A DNA stretch of 64,000 nucleotides from Pseudomonas sp. CROZ-RG-20F-R04-15 (GCF_022662375.1 NZ_JAKNQL010000017.1:1-64000), one strand, 5' to 3'; positions 16,677-26,343 are shown, counted from the first letter of the stretch. The notes: generated by a model from the sequence alone, not told the origin. Numbers and translations are program-made.

Positions 16677-17710
16677 AGGTGCTGGTCACCGGTGCGGCCG
16701 GTTTCATTGGTGCCCATTGCGTGTTGCGGCTGATCCGCGACGGGCACGCGGTGGTCGGCCTGGACAATTTCAACGCCTACTACGATCCGCAACTCAAGCA
16801 CGATCGTGTGCAATGGGTGCGTGAGCAGGTCGGCGATTTCCAGCTCGCCACGGTTGACCTGGCCGATGCCTCGGCCATCGAAGCACTGTTTGTCCGCGAA
16901 CGCCCGCAAGTGGTGATTCACCTCGCCGCGCAAGCCGGGGTGCGTTACTCGCTGGAAAATCCACGGGCGTATCTGGACAGCAACCTCAGCGGCTTCCTCA
17001 ACATTCTGGAAAATTGCCGGCATCACCCGGTCGAACACCTGATTTACGCCTCGTCGAGTTCGGTGTACGGCGCCAATCAGCACACGCCTTACTCTGTGAA
17101 GGACGGCGTCAACCACCCGCTCTCGCTGTACGCCGCCACCAAAAAAGCCAATGAACTGATGGCGCACAGTTACAGCCACCTGTTTGGCATTCCCAGTACC
17201 GGGCTGCGCTTCTTCACCGTGTATGGGCCATGGGGCCGGCCGGACATGTCGCCGATCCAGTTCGCCCGAGCGATCAGCGACGGCACGCCACTGAAACTGT
17301 TCAATTACGGCGCACACCAGCGCGACTTCACCTACATCGACGACATCGTCGAGAGCATCGCCCGGCTCACCGATCACCCGCCGCATGCCCACCCCGAATG
17401 GGATCGCGAGCACCCGGACGCCGGCACCAGCATGGCGCCGTGGCGGTTGTTCAATATTGGCGGCCACCACCCGGTGGAACTGAAAACCTATCTGGCGCTG
17501 ATGGAAAAACACCTCGGCCAGAAAGCCCTTGTCGAGCTGTTGCCGCTGCAACCGGGCGACGTGCTCAACACCTGTGCCGAAACCGACGATCTGGCACAGG
17601 CCACCGGATTCCAGCCACGCATCGAGCTGGATGAAGGACTCGGACGCTTCATCGCATGGTTTCGCGACTACTACCCCACTGCCTATCGCCCACGCGCCGC
17701 TCGCGGCTGA
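16673..17710 (+). CDS. NAD-dependent epimerase, UDP-glucuronate 4-epimerase-like
   Basis: The 345-residue short-chain dehydrogenase has the NAD motif GAAGFIGAH, the active-site SSSVYGAN and YAATKKANE (Tyr-x-x-x-Lys), and YGPWGRPDM, a pattern typical of UDP-glucuronate 4-epimerases (CapI/WbpP-like branch). It would convert UDP-glucuronate from the preceding enzyme to UDP-galacturonate for the polymer. Overlap with the dehydrogenase gene supports a coupled pathway. A related 4-epimerase specificity cannot be excluded from motifs alone. Confidence 0.87.
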   Translation: MKVLVTGAAGFIGAHCVLRLIRDGHAVVGLDNFNAYYDPQLKHDRVQWVREQVGDFQLATVDLADASAIEALFVRERPQVVIHLAAQAGVRYSLENPRAYLDSNLSGFLNILENCRHHPVEHLIYASSSSVYGANQHTPYSVKDGVNHPLSLYAATKKANELMAHSYSHLFGIPSTGLRFFTVYGPWGRPDMSPIQFARAISDGTPLKLFNYGAHQRDFTYIDDIVESIARLTDHPPHAHPEWDREHPDAGTSMAPWRLFNIGGHHPVELKTYLALMEKHLGQKALVELLPLQPGDVLNTCAETDDLAQATGFQPRIELDEGLGRFIAWFRDYYPTAYRPRAARG

Positions 17711-17728
17711 ACATCAGCGGAGGACTCC

Positions 17729-18475
17729 ATGACTGGACATGAAAAAGGTGTACCGATCCAACAGCTGCAGCGTGACAAGCGCATCGATCCGGAGCAGCGC
17801 ATGCGCCTGGATGCTGCGATTCACCGCCAGGGTCGCGGCTGGGTTACCGGTCGCGAAGGCGGTCGCCCGTGGCAACTGTCGCGCACCAATCGCGTGGTCG
17901 CCTGCCTCGGCGCCCTGATGATTCTGCTGCTGATTTCGCCGCTGTTGATCGGTCTGGCGCTGACCATCAAGTTCACCAGCGAAGGCCCGGTGATGTTCGT
18001 GCAAAAACGCACCGGTTATCGCGGTCGCAAGTTCGGCATGTACAAATTCCGCACCATGGTCGCCAACGCCGAAGAGTTGAAAGAGTCACTGCGTCACCTC
18101 AACAAGCACGGTGCCGACGCCATCGATTTCAAGATCGACCACGACCCGCGCATCACCCGCATCGGCGGTTTTCTGCGGCGCACCAGCCTCGATGAATTGC
18201 CCAATCTGATCAACGTATTCACCGGCGACATGCGCCTGGTCGGCCCGCGTCCGACCTCGTTCAACGCCTACCGCTACAAAGACAGTCACCTCGCCCGACT
18301 GGCGATCTACCCCGGAATGACCGGCCTGTGGCAGATCTCCGGACGCAGCAATATCGACTTCGACCAGCGCGTTGAGTTGGACCTCAGCTACATCGCCGAG
18401 CAGAGCCTTTTGCTTGATCTGAAGATTCTGTTGAAAACCCCCTTCAAAGTATTCAGCGGCCACGGAGCAAGCTAA
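17729..18475 (+). CDS. Undecaprenyl-phosphate sugar-1-phosphate transferase, small form
   Basis: The 248-residue protein has one hydrophobic segment (residues about 55-78, LGALMILLLISPLLIGLALT). The polyprenol-phosphate hexose-1-phosphate transferase core follows: GPVMFVQKRTGYRGRKFGMY, KFRTM, RTSLDELPNLINVFTGDM, VGPRP and YPGMTGLWQISGRSN. It lacks the multi-helix N-terminal domain of WcaJ and so belongs to the short, PglC-like forms. It starts polymer assembly by loading the first sugar phosphate onto undecaprenyl phosphate at the inner membrane. Its stop codon overlaps the next start by one base. Confidence 0.92.
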   Translation: MTGHEKGVPIQQLQRDKRIDPEQRMRLDAAIHRQGRGWVTGREGGRPWQLSRTNRVVACLGALMILLLISPLLIGLALTIKFTSEGPVMFVQKRTGYRGRKFGMYKFRTMVANAEELKESLRHLNKHGADAIDFKIDHDPRITRIGGFLRRTSLDELPNLINVFTGDMRLVGPRPTSFNAYRYKDSHLARLAIYPGMTGLWQISGRSNIDFDQRVELDLSYIAEQSLLLDLKILLKTPFKVFSGHGAS

Positions 18476-19122
18476 TGGACGGTTCAACCAACAAAAGCCT
18501 GAGCATCGCCAATCCCAGCGAATCGAACCTGACCTCGACCGTGCTGGATCTTGATCTGCGGATCCTGTTCCTGACCGCCGCCAACCCCGGCGCAGGCACC
18601 ACCACCAGCGCAGTTGCACTGGCCAGCCAGTTGGCGCAAATGAGCAGCGGCCTGGTGCTGCTGGTCGACGCCAGCCAGTCGGCGAGCAACCTCACCCAGC
18701 AATTGAACCTGAGCAAGGAGCGCGGCCTGCGCGACCTGCTGTTCAACCCGGACAACCCGCCGCTGTTGCAGGACTGCGTGGTGCAGGTGTCGAGCCTGCC
18801 CTTCCACGTGCTGCCCAATGGCCGGCCGATCCGCACCATGGAACACCTGACCGCCGAGCGCCTGAGCCCGTTGCTCGATCAACTGGGCAGCCAGTACCGC
18901 TTCGTGGTGATCGACGGCGACGCGGTGTATTCCGCCGCCGACACGCTGGTGATCAGCACCCAGGTCGATGGCGTGGTGTTTGTCGTGCGCGCCGAAGACA
19001 CCCGCTGGGAAGTCGCCCAGGCCGCGGTGCAACGTCTGACCCAGGCCGGAGCGAAAGTGGTCGGCAGCGTGTTCAACCGGCGCAAGTACTACATGCCCAA
19101 ATGGCTTTACAAAAACCTGTAA
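18475..19122 (+). CDS. CpsD/BY-kinase-like ParA-fold protein with degenerate P-loop
   Basis: The 215-residue protein has the fold order of bacterial tyrosine kinases of polysaccharide loci: IRLFLTAANPGAGTTT-like Walker A region, LVLLVDASQS (A' motif), FVVIDGDAV (Walker B), and a short C-terminus with three Tyr (YYMPKWLYKNL). The Walker A lysine is absent: the loop reads NPGAGTTT where active enzymes have GEGKTT. ATP hydrolysis and phosphotransfer are therefore doubtful, and a structural or regulatory role with the Wzz/GumC protein encoded two genes downstream is more likely. It sits between the initiating transferase and the outer-membrane exporter. Confidence 0.82.
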   Translation: MDGSTNKSLSIANPSESNLTSTVLDLDLRILFLTAANPGAGTTTSAVALASQLAQMSSGLVLLVDASQSASNLTQQLNLSKERGLRDLLFNPDNPPLLQDCVVQVSSLPFHVLPNGRPIRTMEHLTAERLSPLLDQLGSQYRFVVIDGDAVYSAADTLVISTQVDGVVFVVRAEDTRWEVAQAAVQRLTQAGAKVVGSVFNRRKYYMPKWLYKNL

Positions 19123-19143
19123 GCAAACGCAAAGGATGACGCC

Positions 19144-20169
19144 ATGAACGCCAAGATTCTTGTGCTGCTGATGCTGCCGCTTGCAGGCTGCTCAAGCAAC
19201 TCCGACACCCAGAACATGCCGGTGAATATTCTCACCGCCAGCCCGGCCAACGCCCAGGCAACCGACATGCCGAAGATCGAGCAGACCCTGCGTCCGCAGG
19301 ATGTGCTCGACGTGATCTTCCATATCAGCACCAGCGGCTCGGACGCGTACCGCGTGCAGTCGGGTGACCAGATCGGCCTGAACTTCACCGCCGCCAGCCA
19401 GCTCAACGGCAATCAACTGGTGCTGCCGGACGGCACCATCGAACTGCCGGGCGCCAATACCTCGGTGAAAATCGCCGGGCTGACCAGCGATCAGGCCCGC
19501 GAGGAAATCCAGCGCGCCTATCAGCGCAAGCAACTGTTCCAGCCCAATCGCAATCAGTTGACCGTGCAGATCATCAGCCCGCTGACCAATGAGCAGAACC
19601 TGAAAAGCGCGCTGAACCACCCGGCCACCGGCATGAGCCGCGAGATCACTGTCGGCACTGACGGCTACGCGAGTTTCCCGGAAATCGGCGCTGTGCCGCT
19701 GCAAGGCATGACCGTCAATCAACTGGAGACCTTCCTCAACAAGAAGTACGCGCAACTGCCCGGCCGGATGACCGTGGACGTGCTGCTGAAATCCACCGCC
19801 GGCAACGAAATCTATGTGCTCGGCGAAGTCGGTCAACCGGGTTCCTACCCGATCCGCCGGCCGGTTTCGGTGCTTGAAGCGCTGACCCTGGCCCGTGGCA
19901 CCAACGTCAAGGCCCGTCTGGATTCGGTGGTGATCATGCGCCGCAACGGCAATCAGGTGCAGGCGGTGCGTTACGACGTCGAGAAAGCGCTGTCCGGCGA
20001 TGCTTCGCAGATCGCGTACCTGCAACCGGACGACATGCTCTACGTGCCGAAAACCAAACTGGCCAGCGCCGGCGAACTGGCCCGCCAATTGGCTGACGTG
20101 GTGCTGTTCCAGGGCGTCGGGTTCAGCTTCGGCTACCGCGTCGACAACAAAGACAGCAACAACAACTGA
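19144..20169 (+). CDS. Polysaccharide export outer-membrane lipoprotein (Wza family)
   Basis: The 341-residue lipoprotein (signal MNAKILVLLMLPLAGC, lipobox LAGC) carries a polysaccharide-export domain (RVQSGDQIGLNFTAASQLNG, then VLPDGTIELPGANTSVKIAG) and SLBB-type repeats further on (EIYVLGEVGQPGSYPIRRPV). Wza proteins form the octameric channel through which the polymer leaves the cell. It is encoded just upstream of its periplasmic partner, the Wzz/GumC protein. The C-terminus (LADVVLFQGVGFSFGYRVD) is the expected amphipathic membrane-spanning segment. Confidence 0.9.
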   Translation: MNAKILVLLMLPLAGCSSNSDTQNMPVNILTASPANAQATDMPKIEQTLRPQDVLDVIFHISTSGSDAYRVQSGDQIGLNFTAASQLNGNQLVLPDGTIELPGANTSVKIAGLTSDQAREEIQRAYQRKQLFQPNRNQLTVQIISPLTNEQNLKSALNHPATGMSREITVGTDGYASFPEIGAVPLQGMTVNQLETFLNKKYAQLPGRMTVDVLLKSTAGNEIYVLGEVGQPGSYPIRRPVSVLEALTLARGTNVKARLDSVVIMRRNGNQVQAVRYDVEKALSGDASQIAYLQPDDMLYVPKTKLASAGELARQLADVVLFQGVGFSFGYRVDNKDSNNN

Positions 20170-20185
20170 CTCTCAGGTGAACGAC

Positions 20186-21778
20186 ATGAATCCAAAGGAA
20201 AACTACCTGCATGAGTTCTTCAGGATCTTCTTCGCCAACAAGCAACTGGTGAAACGGGTCTTCCTGATCTTTGCAGTCATCGCCCTGCTCCTGCCGCTGG
20301 TGCTCAAACAGAGCTTCGATATCACCGCGCAGGTCATCGTGCAGTCGAAAAAACTCTCCCAGGGTGACGCCACCACGTCGCTCACGGTGGACAACGCCAC
20401 GTTCATTCCGCCATCGCTGGCGGACATGGAAACCGAGAGCAATATCCTCCGTTCGCCGGCGCTGATCCGGCAGACCATCAGCGAACTGCGCGACAAGGGT
20501 GAATACACACCTTCGCCGGGCATCTTCAGCAAACTGGTGGCCGAACCGTTCAAGCGCTACATCAGCTCGCCGCTGCGTCAGTACGTGATCAACCCGGTGC
20601 GCAACGTGCTTGGACTTGAGACTGATCCGGTGCGCGACACCGCGCTCGACGCGCTGACCCAGCAAGCCATCGACAGTCTGAAAATCGAGACCCTGCCCGG
20701 CTCCAACGTGATCTCGATCGTCTACAGCTTCCCCGATCCGCATCAGGGCACAACGTTTGTTTCAGCCTTGCTGCAAAACTATCTGTTCAGCCGTCAGGCT
20801 TTGCAGTCGATCGACTTGCCGCAGTCCTTCTATGAGTCGAAAAAGCACCTCTATCAAGTGCGCCTCGATGGCCTGGAAGGCAATCGTCAAGCGTTGCTGG
20901 AAAGTGTCGGCTCGTCGGATCCGAAGGAAGAAATCACCTTCCGCCTCAACGCGATCAACACCGAAGAGCAAGCCCTGAACCTGTACCAGGATCGCCTGTT
21001 GCAGAGCCAGCGCTGGCTCGAATACCTGAAAACCGCGCTGGCCGCTGCCAGCAATAACAAGCTCAACGATTACACCTTCCCCTACACCTTCACCACCACC
21101 GTCGACAACGTGGCGTTCGAGGATCGGGAAATCAAACAGATGGGCGAACAACTGACCACCCAGGTCAGCCGCTACATGAATGACCTGGCGGTGTTCCAGC
21201 CTGGCAGCGAGCCGATGCTGTTGACCCGCGAGCAGATTGCCCGCACCCGTGGCCAGTTCCTCAAAGTGGTGAGCAACCGCATTCAGGAACGCACTAATGA
21301 TCTGGCGGTGGTCAAGCAAGTGATCGATCAGAAAACCGCGCGCATCGCCGAGTTCAAGAACCGCATCCACGAGTTGCAGCAGACGCAAAGCAAGCTGCGG
21401 CAGATGGACACCGAAATCGATGCCCTGCACGCCGCCTTCTCGACTTACGCTCAGCGGTTTGCCGAAAGCAGCACCACCGGCGCGCTCAACGACGATCTGT
21501 CCAACGCCCGGGTGCTCAGCCCGCCGTTCGAACCGACCGAAGCGGCGTTCCCGAAACCGGGCCTGATCATTCCGTTCGGTTTGTTCACCGGGTTGCTGCT
21601 GGCAATTGCGCTGGTCTACGTGCGTGAGTTCTTCGATCACCGCTTCAAACACCCGGCGCAAATCAGCCACGAGCTGGGCGTACCGGTGCTGTTGGTGATC
21701 AACGATCAGAACGCGCTGCCGAGCAATCCGCACAAGAACTGGACAGTGCCAAGCTTCCTGCACTGGGTGCGCAATTGA
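20186..21778 (+). CDS. Chain-length determinant/co-polymerase (Wzz/GumC type, no kinase domain)
   Basis: I use the ATG at 20186 (MNPKENYLHEFF), which lies 16 bases after the previous stop with AGGTGA upstream. The 530-residue protein has a first membrane helix at about residues 24-42 (VFLIFAVIALLLPLVL), a long coiled-coil periplasmic domain, and a closing proline-rich stretch plus second helix (PKPGLIIPFGLFTGLLLAIA). It ends with about 55 cytosolic residues. No Walker motifs are fused to it, so the separate CpsD-like protein is its presumed partner. It controls polymer length and bridges to the Wza channel. Confidence 0.9.
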   Translation: MNPKENYLHEFFRIFFANKQLVKRVFLIFAVIALLLPLVLKQSFDITAQVIVQSKKLSQGDATTSLTVDNATFIPPSLADMETESNILRSPALIRQTISELRDKGEYTPSPGIFSKLVAEPFKRYISSPLRQYVINPVRNVLGLETDPVRDTALDALTQQAIDSLKIETLPGSNVISIVYSFPDPHQGTTFVSALLQNYLFSRQALQSIDLPQSFYESKKHLYQVRLDGLEGNRQALLESVGSSDPKEEITFRLNAINTEEQALNLYQDRLLQSQRWLEYLKTALAAASNNKLNDYTFPYTFTTTVDNVAFEDREIKQMGEQLTTQVSRYMNDLAVFQPGSEPMLLTREQIARTRGQFLKVVSNRIQERTNDLAVVKQVIDQKTARIAEFKNRIHELQQTQSKLRQMDTEIDALHAAFSTYAQRFAESSTTGALNDDLSNARVLSPPFEPTEAAFPKPGLIIPFGLFTGLLLAIALVYVREFFDHRFKHPAQISHELGVPVLLVINDQNALPSNPHKNWTVPSFLHWVRN

Positions 21779-22866
21779 GCAGCGCATCCTCCCCGACTGC
21801 CGCGCTGCCGATCATTCATTTGCTCAGCAGCGGCGGCTTCTATGGGGCCGAGCGGATGTTGCTGGATCATTGTCTGGCGACGCCGGGGCAGCATCAGGTG
21901 CTGTTTCTCGACGCGCCGCCAGAATTGATCCAACGCTTTCGCGAGGCCGGGGTGGACTGCCGCGGCTGTGCCGGGATTGGCGAATTACTCCGGCACTTGC
22001 GTCAGCGTCGCGGGGAAAAACCGCTGATCAATACGCATAATTTCAAAGGGCTGTTGTTCGGTTGGGTCGGCGCAACCCTGTTGCGTCTGCCGCTGGTGAT
22101 CACTCAACACGGTTTTACTCCGCGCAGTCGCAAGCAGAAGTTCTACACCTGGCTGAGCCTGCAACTGTGCCGCACGGCGTCGGTGGACCGGGTGGTCTGC
22201 GTGGCGGAAAGCATCGCCACGCTGCACCGTCAGGCCAGCGTACGGGCGGATAAATTGCAGGTGATCCCCAACGGTTTGCCGGCCGCTGCGGCGCTGGTGC
22301 CGGACGCGGATCGGCAACGCTGGCTCGCCGGTTACGTCGGTCGCTTGAGCAGCGAAAAGGGCCCGGATCTGTTTCTTGATGCCTTGATCCCGCTGTGTCA
22401 TCAGCATCCGCAACTGGACGCGGTGATGCTCGGCGATGGCCCGGAACGTGAGGCGTTGCAGGCACGAATCGACAACGCCGGTTTGCAACAACGGATTCGT
22501 TTGCCCGGTTACCAGATCGCCATGCAACCGTGGTGGCAGCAACTCGATGCGCTGGTGATCAGCTCGCGCACCGAAGGCACCCCGATGATTTTGCTCGAAG
22601 CCATGCAGGCCGGGGTGCCAGTGGTGGCGTTCGCGGTCGGCGGCATTCCCGATGTGCTCGAACACCGGCACAACGGCTTACTCGCCACACCGGCCGACTG
22701 CGCCGCCCTCGCCCGTCAGCTCGACACGTTGCTGAGCGAGCCGAAGCTGGCCCGGCAACTGCGCGACAACGCAAAACGCACGCAACAGGATCGCTACGAC
22801 CTCAAGGCTCTGGCCGAACGCTGGTCGCAGCTGTACATCCGCACGGCACGGGAGGCACGCGCATGA
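21775..22866 (+). CDS. Glycosyltransferase family 4 (GT-B)
   Basis: The TTG start at 21775 overlaps the preceding TGA, a coupling seen repeatedly in this operon. The 363-residue enzyme has an N-terminal acceptor domain opening with IIHLLSSGGFYGAERMLLDH and a C-terminal donor domain with YVGRLSSEKGPDLFLDAL, and the hallmark VISSRTEGTPMILLEAMQAG (E-x7-E). GT4 enzymes add sugars with retention from nucleotide donors at the cytosolic face. Sugar specificity cannot be read from sequence. Confidence 0.9.
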   Translation: MSSASSPTAALPIIHLLSSGGFYGAERMLLDHCLATPGQHQVLFLDAPPELIQRFREAGVDCRGCAGIGELLRHLRQRRGEKPLINTHNFKGLLFGWVGATLLRLPLVITQHGFTPRSRKQKFYTWLSLQLCRTASVDRVVCVAESIATLHRQASVRADKLQVIPNGLPAAAALVPDADRQRWLAGYVGRLSSEKGPDLFLDALIPLCHQHPQLDAVMLGDGPEREALQARIDNAGLQQRIRLPGYQIAMQPWWQQLDALVISSRTEGTPMILLEAMQAGVPVVAFAVGGIPDVLEHRHNGLLATPADCAALARQLDTLLSEPKLARQLRDNAKRTQQDRYDLKALAERWSQLYIRTAREARA

Positions 22867-24236
22867 TTTTCCCGCTCTCGATCGTCAGTCTGCTCGGTCT
22901 GGTCTGCATCGGTTTGCTGGCCAGCCCTTATCCGTTTCTGGCGCCGGGGGCGGTGCTGGGCCTGGTGGGTTTCGCGGTGTTGTACCGCAAGCCGACCTGG
23001 GGTTTGCTCGGCATTGCCGCACTGGTGCCGTTCGAGGGCTTTTTCAAGGACACCTCGTTCTCCGGCAGCAAGCTCATCGGCGCTTCGCTGGCGGTGATCC
23101 TGATGCTGCAACTGGCGCTGCACCAGATTCCGTCGGAGCGCCTGCGCAGCAATATCTGGCGCTACTTGATCTGGTTCATGGCTCTGTACTTGCTGAGCCT
23201 GCTCAACACCGATGACATGGGCATGTCGCTCGGGCACCTTCGCGAGTTGAGTGTCGGGCTGATCCTGTTTGTCATCACCCTGCTGATCGGCCGCGAGCTG
23301 AACCTTGATCTGTTTGCCCGTCTGGTCACCCTCGCCGTCAGCACTACCTGCGCGATGGCGATGTTCTCGACCAGGTTCCAGGATCAGGGCCGTGCAGCGG
23401 GTTTGCTCGAAGACCCCAACGCGTTCGCCCTGCTGATCGCTTTTGCTGTGCCGATGGGACTGTTTCTGGTGATCCGCAGCCCGAACCTGCTGCACCGCTT
23501 GTTCTGGGGCGGTTGCTGCCTGCTGCTGTTGGGCGGCATGACCAAAACCGAATCGCGCTCGGGTCTGGTGGTATTGGCCTTGAGCCTGCTGATCGGCTGC
23601 TGGCACTACCGCACGCAACTGACCCGTATTCGGCCACGGCATCTGGGTTTCGCCATGCTCGGCGCGGCCATCGTGATTCCGCTGGCGATTTACGCGATGC
23701 CCGCCGGTTACCTCGCTCGGATTCAATCGCTGAGCGTGTTGAGCGCCGGCGCCAAAGGGCACGACGACGAATCCCTCGGCCGCCGCGCGTCGTACATCGT
23801 CGTCGGCAGCCAGATGATCCGCGAGAACCCGCTGCTCGGCTCCGGCCCCGGCACGTTCCCGCTGCACTACGCGACCACCGGTTACGCCAAGGCGTTTTCG
23901 GCCAACCGCAAGATCGGCGACCTCTATCGTCGCGCGCACAACACCTATCTGGAAATCTTCAGTGAGCTGGGAGTACCCGCCGGGTTGTTGTTCGTCGGCA
24001 TGCTCGGCCTCGGTTTGTACAACCTGATTCGCGCACGGGCCGCGTGGATGCTGCGCGGCAATTCCTATCAGACAGATCTGATGACCCACCTGGGCGTGAG
24101 CTTCCTGTCGCTGACCTTGTTCCTGATGTTCCTCAGCGCGCCGAACCAGAAGTACGTGTGGATCATGCTCGCGCTGACCAGCGCGCTGCGCCTGAAAGCC
24201 GAGCAGGCACCCCTGACCACGGAGGCCCAGGCATGA
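22863..24236 (+). CDS. O-antigen ligase/Wzy-like polymerase
   Basis: Starting at the ATG at 22863 (four-base overlap with the GT4 gene), the 457-residue protein has about ten to twelve membrane helices and a large periplasmic loop with GSGPGTFPLHYATTGYAKA and RRAHNTYLEIFSELGVPAGL. The latter is the H-N-x-x-L/Y-L-E pattern characteristic of the O-antigen ligase/polymerase superfamily. In this operon it is the candidate Wzy polymerase joining repeat units on the periplasmic side. A much longer upstream frame is a shadow of the GT4 gene. Confidence 0.88.
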   Translation: MIFPLSIVSLLGLVCIGLLASPYPFLAPGAVLGLVGFAVLYRKPTWGLLGIAALVPFEGFFKDTSFSGSKLIGASLAVILMLQLALHQIPSERLRSNIWRYLIWFMALYLLSLLNTDDMGMSLGHLRELSVGLILFVITLLIGRELNLDLFARLVTLAVSTTCAMAMFSTRFQDQGRAAGLLEDPNAFALLIAFAVPMGLFLVIRSPNLLHRLFWGGCCLLLLGGMTKTESRSGLVVLALSLLIGCWHYRTQLTRIRPRHLGFAMLGAAIVIPLAIYAMPAGYLARIQSLSVLSAGAKGHDDESLGRRASYIVVGSQMIRENPLLGSGPGTFPLHYATTGYAKAFSANRKIGDLYRRAHNTYLEIFSELGVPAGLLFVGMLGLGLYNLIRARAAWMLRGNSYQTDLMTHLGVSFLSLTLFLMFLSAPNQKYVWIMLALTSALRLKAEQAPLTTEAQA

Positions 24237-25201
24237 GCCGGATCAGCATCGTCATTCCGATGTTCAACGAGGCCCGGCACATTGGCCGCACCTTGCTCGC
24301 CGCGCAAAAAGCCGCGTTCGCCGCCAATGTCGAGTGCGAGTTGATCGTGGTCGATAACGGTTCGACCGATGAAGGGCCGCACATTGCCCGTCAGTTCGGT
24401 GCACAAGTGCTGGTGCAGCCGGGTTTGTTGATCGGCGCCCTGCGCAATCGCGGCACGGCCGTCGCCACGGGTGAATGGCTGGCGTTCATCGATGCCGACA
24501 TTGAAATGCCGGAGAACTGGCTCAAGCCGCTGTTCGACATTGAGGCCAGCGGTCAGGCCGATGTCTTCGGCCTTGATCTGCTCACTCCCGCCGAAGCGCC
24601 GTGGTACGCCACCGCCTGGCAACGCCGCACCACACGCGTGTCGTCGCAGGCGTCCCACGTCGTTGACTGGCTGCCCAGCTCTAACCTGCTGATGCGCCGT
24701 CGCTGGTTCGACAAGGTCGGCGGTTTCAACGAAACCCTGCGCACTGGCGAAGACAAGGAGTTGACCCTGCGCCTGCATGAACAGGGTGCGCGGCTGCTGT
24801 CGATCAATGACAACGTCGCCCTGCATTGGGGTTACGAAATGAACTGGCGCGAGTGGATGGGCAAAGAGATGTGGCGTCAGGGCAGTCACCTGCAACTGCT
24901 GCGCACCCACGGTTTCAGTCTGCGCCTGCTGCGTTTTCCGATGCTGTCACTGTTGGTGTGGTTGCTGGATTTTCTGGCGATCTCGGCGCTGCTCGACGGC
25001 TTTCCGCATCATGCGGCCGTCATGGTCATGCTGACACTGATACCGGGACTGGTCCTCAGCCTGCGCCAAAGCGCCAAACACCGGGACATCAGCCTGACCC
25101 TGCAACTGTGGGGCCTGCACTGGGTGCGTCTGCACCTGGCCGGCGCCGCGTTCATTCTGAGTCTGTGTCATTGGAACGCCAGGAGGCCTGCCCGTGGCTG
25201 A
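24233..25201 (+). CDS. Glycosyltransferase family 2 (first of two)
   Basis: The ATG at 24233 overlaps the polymerase stop. The 322-residue protein starts with ISIVIPMFNEARHIGRTLLA, followed by LIVVDNGSTDEGPHIA, the DxD-containing WLAFIDADIEMPENW, and the acceptor-side RTGEDKELTLRLHEQGARL. A C-terminal hydrophobic region (about residues 240-280) may anchor it to the membrane. It adds a sugar to the lipid-linked repeat unit; identity is unknown. Confidence 0.9.
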   Translation: MSRISIVIPMFNEARHIGRTLLAAQKAAFAANVECELIVVDNGSTDEGPHIARQFGAQVLVQPGLLIGALRNRGTAVATGEWLAFIDADIEMPENWLKPLFDIEASGQADVFGLDLLTPAEAPWYATAWQRRTTRVSSQASHVVDWLPSSNLLMRRRWFDKVGGFNETLRTGEDKELTLRLHEQGARLLSINDNVALHWGYEMNWREWMGKEMWRQGSHLQLLRTHGFSLRLLRFPMLSLLVWLLDFLAISALLDGFPHHAAVMVMLTLIPGLVLSLRQSAKHRDISLTLQLWGLHWVRLHLAGAAFILSLCHWNARRPARG

Positions 25202-26330
25202 ATTCATTTTCTGGATGTGCCTGTTGCTGCCGGTCTACGCCTATATTGGCTACCCGCTGCTGCTGACGATTCTGGCGCCGCTGTTCCCGGCCTGGCGCCA
25301 CACGCCAGCGCCGCCACTGAACGTCAGCATCGTGATTGCTGCGCATAACGAAGCGCGGCATATCGAGCACAAGTTGCGTACGTTGCTGGCGCAGGATTAT
25401 CAGCCGGCGACCCTGCAGATCATTCTCGCCAGTGACGGTTCGACCGATGACACGGTCGCGTGCGCACAAAAGGTCATTGACCCGCGTATCACCGTGCTCG
25501 ACCTGCCGCGCCAGGGCAAAGCCGCAACGCTGAATGCGGGTGTAGCGCTGAGCACCGGCGACATTCTGGTGTTCACCGACGCCGACAACCAATGGTCACG
25601 CGAAACCCTCGGTTACCTGCTCGCGCCGTTGAATGATCCCAACGTCGGTGGTTGTGCCGGGCACATGGTCATCCCCGTGACTGGCGGCGGCTTGAGCGTC
25701 GGCGACAGCCTCTATCGGCATTACGAAGGCTGGCTGCGCCGGGTCGAGAACCGCACCGGTTGCATGGTCTCCGCCGACGGCGCCCTGCTCGCCTTGCGCC
25801 GGGAGTTGTTCCAGAACGTGCCGGCCGAGGTCAACGACGACTTCTTTATCAGCACTTGCGCACCGTTCGCGCACAAACGCATCGTCTATGTGCCGGAAGC
25901 GCAAGTGATCGACCACGGTGTCGATGAGGCGGACAAGCAATTCCGCCGCCGTCAGCGTGTCACCGTGGGTGGTCTGCAAAGCCTTGCCCAGCGCCGCGAG
26001 CTGCTCAATCCGCTGAAATATGGTCTGTACTCGATTGCGTTGATCAGCCACAAACTGATCCGCCGACTAGCGCCGATCCTGTTGTTGCCGCTGTTGCTGA
26101 GCAACTTCTGGCTGTGGGACGACCACGGTTTCTATCGCCTGGCCCTGATCGCACAACTGTTCGGCTACGCCATCGCGATTGCCGGGCTGCTGGATTCGCA
26201 ACACCGCTTGCCGAAACCCTTCCGCCTCGCCGCGTTTCTGCTGGTCACCCTCGCCGGGATGAGTCTCGGTCTGTGGCAGTTCCTGCGCGGTCAGCGGTAT
26301 GCCCAGTGGAATCCTGAACAGAACCGTTAA
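25194..26330 (+). CDS. Membrane-associated glycosyltransferase family 2 (second)
   Basis: The GTG at 25194 overlaps the previous gene by eight bases. The 378-residue protein has an N-terminal hydrophobic helix, a GT2 domain (VSIVIAAHNEARHIEHKL, LASDGSTDDT, ILVFTDADNQWSRETL, and RRQRVTVGGLQSL as a Q/RxxRW-like motif), and three to four C-terminal membrane helices. This processive-type layout resembles hyaluronan/chitin-synthase-like GT2 proteins, but within a Wzy operon it more likely adds a single sugar. Confidence 0.88.
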   Translation: MAEFIFWMCLLLPVYAYIGYPLLLTILAPLFPAWRHTPAPPLNVSIVIAAHNEARHIEHKLRTLLAQDYQPATLQIILASDGSTDDTVACAQKVIDPRITVLDLPRQGKAATLNAGVALSTGDILVFTDADNQWSRETLGYLLAPLNDPNVGGCAGHMVIPVTGGGLSVGDSLYRHYEGWLRRVENRTGCMVSADGALLALRRELFQNVPAEVNDDFFISTCAPFAHKRIVYVPEAQVIDHGVDEADKQFRRRQRVTVGGLQSLAQRRELLNPLKYGLYSIALISHKLIRRLAPILLLPLLLSNFWLWDDHGFYRLALIAQLFGYAIAIAGLLDSQHRLPKPFRLAAFLLVTLAGMSLGLWQFLRGQRYAQWNPEQNR

Positions 26331-26343
26331 GAGGACCGAAGCC

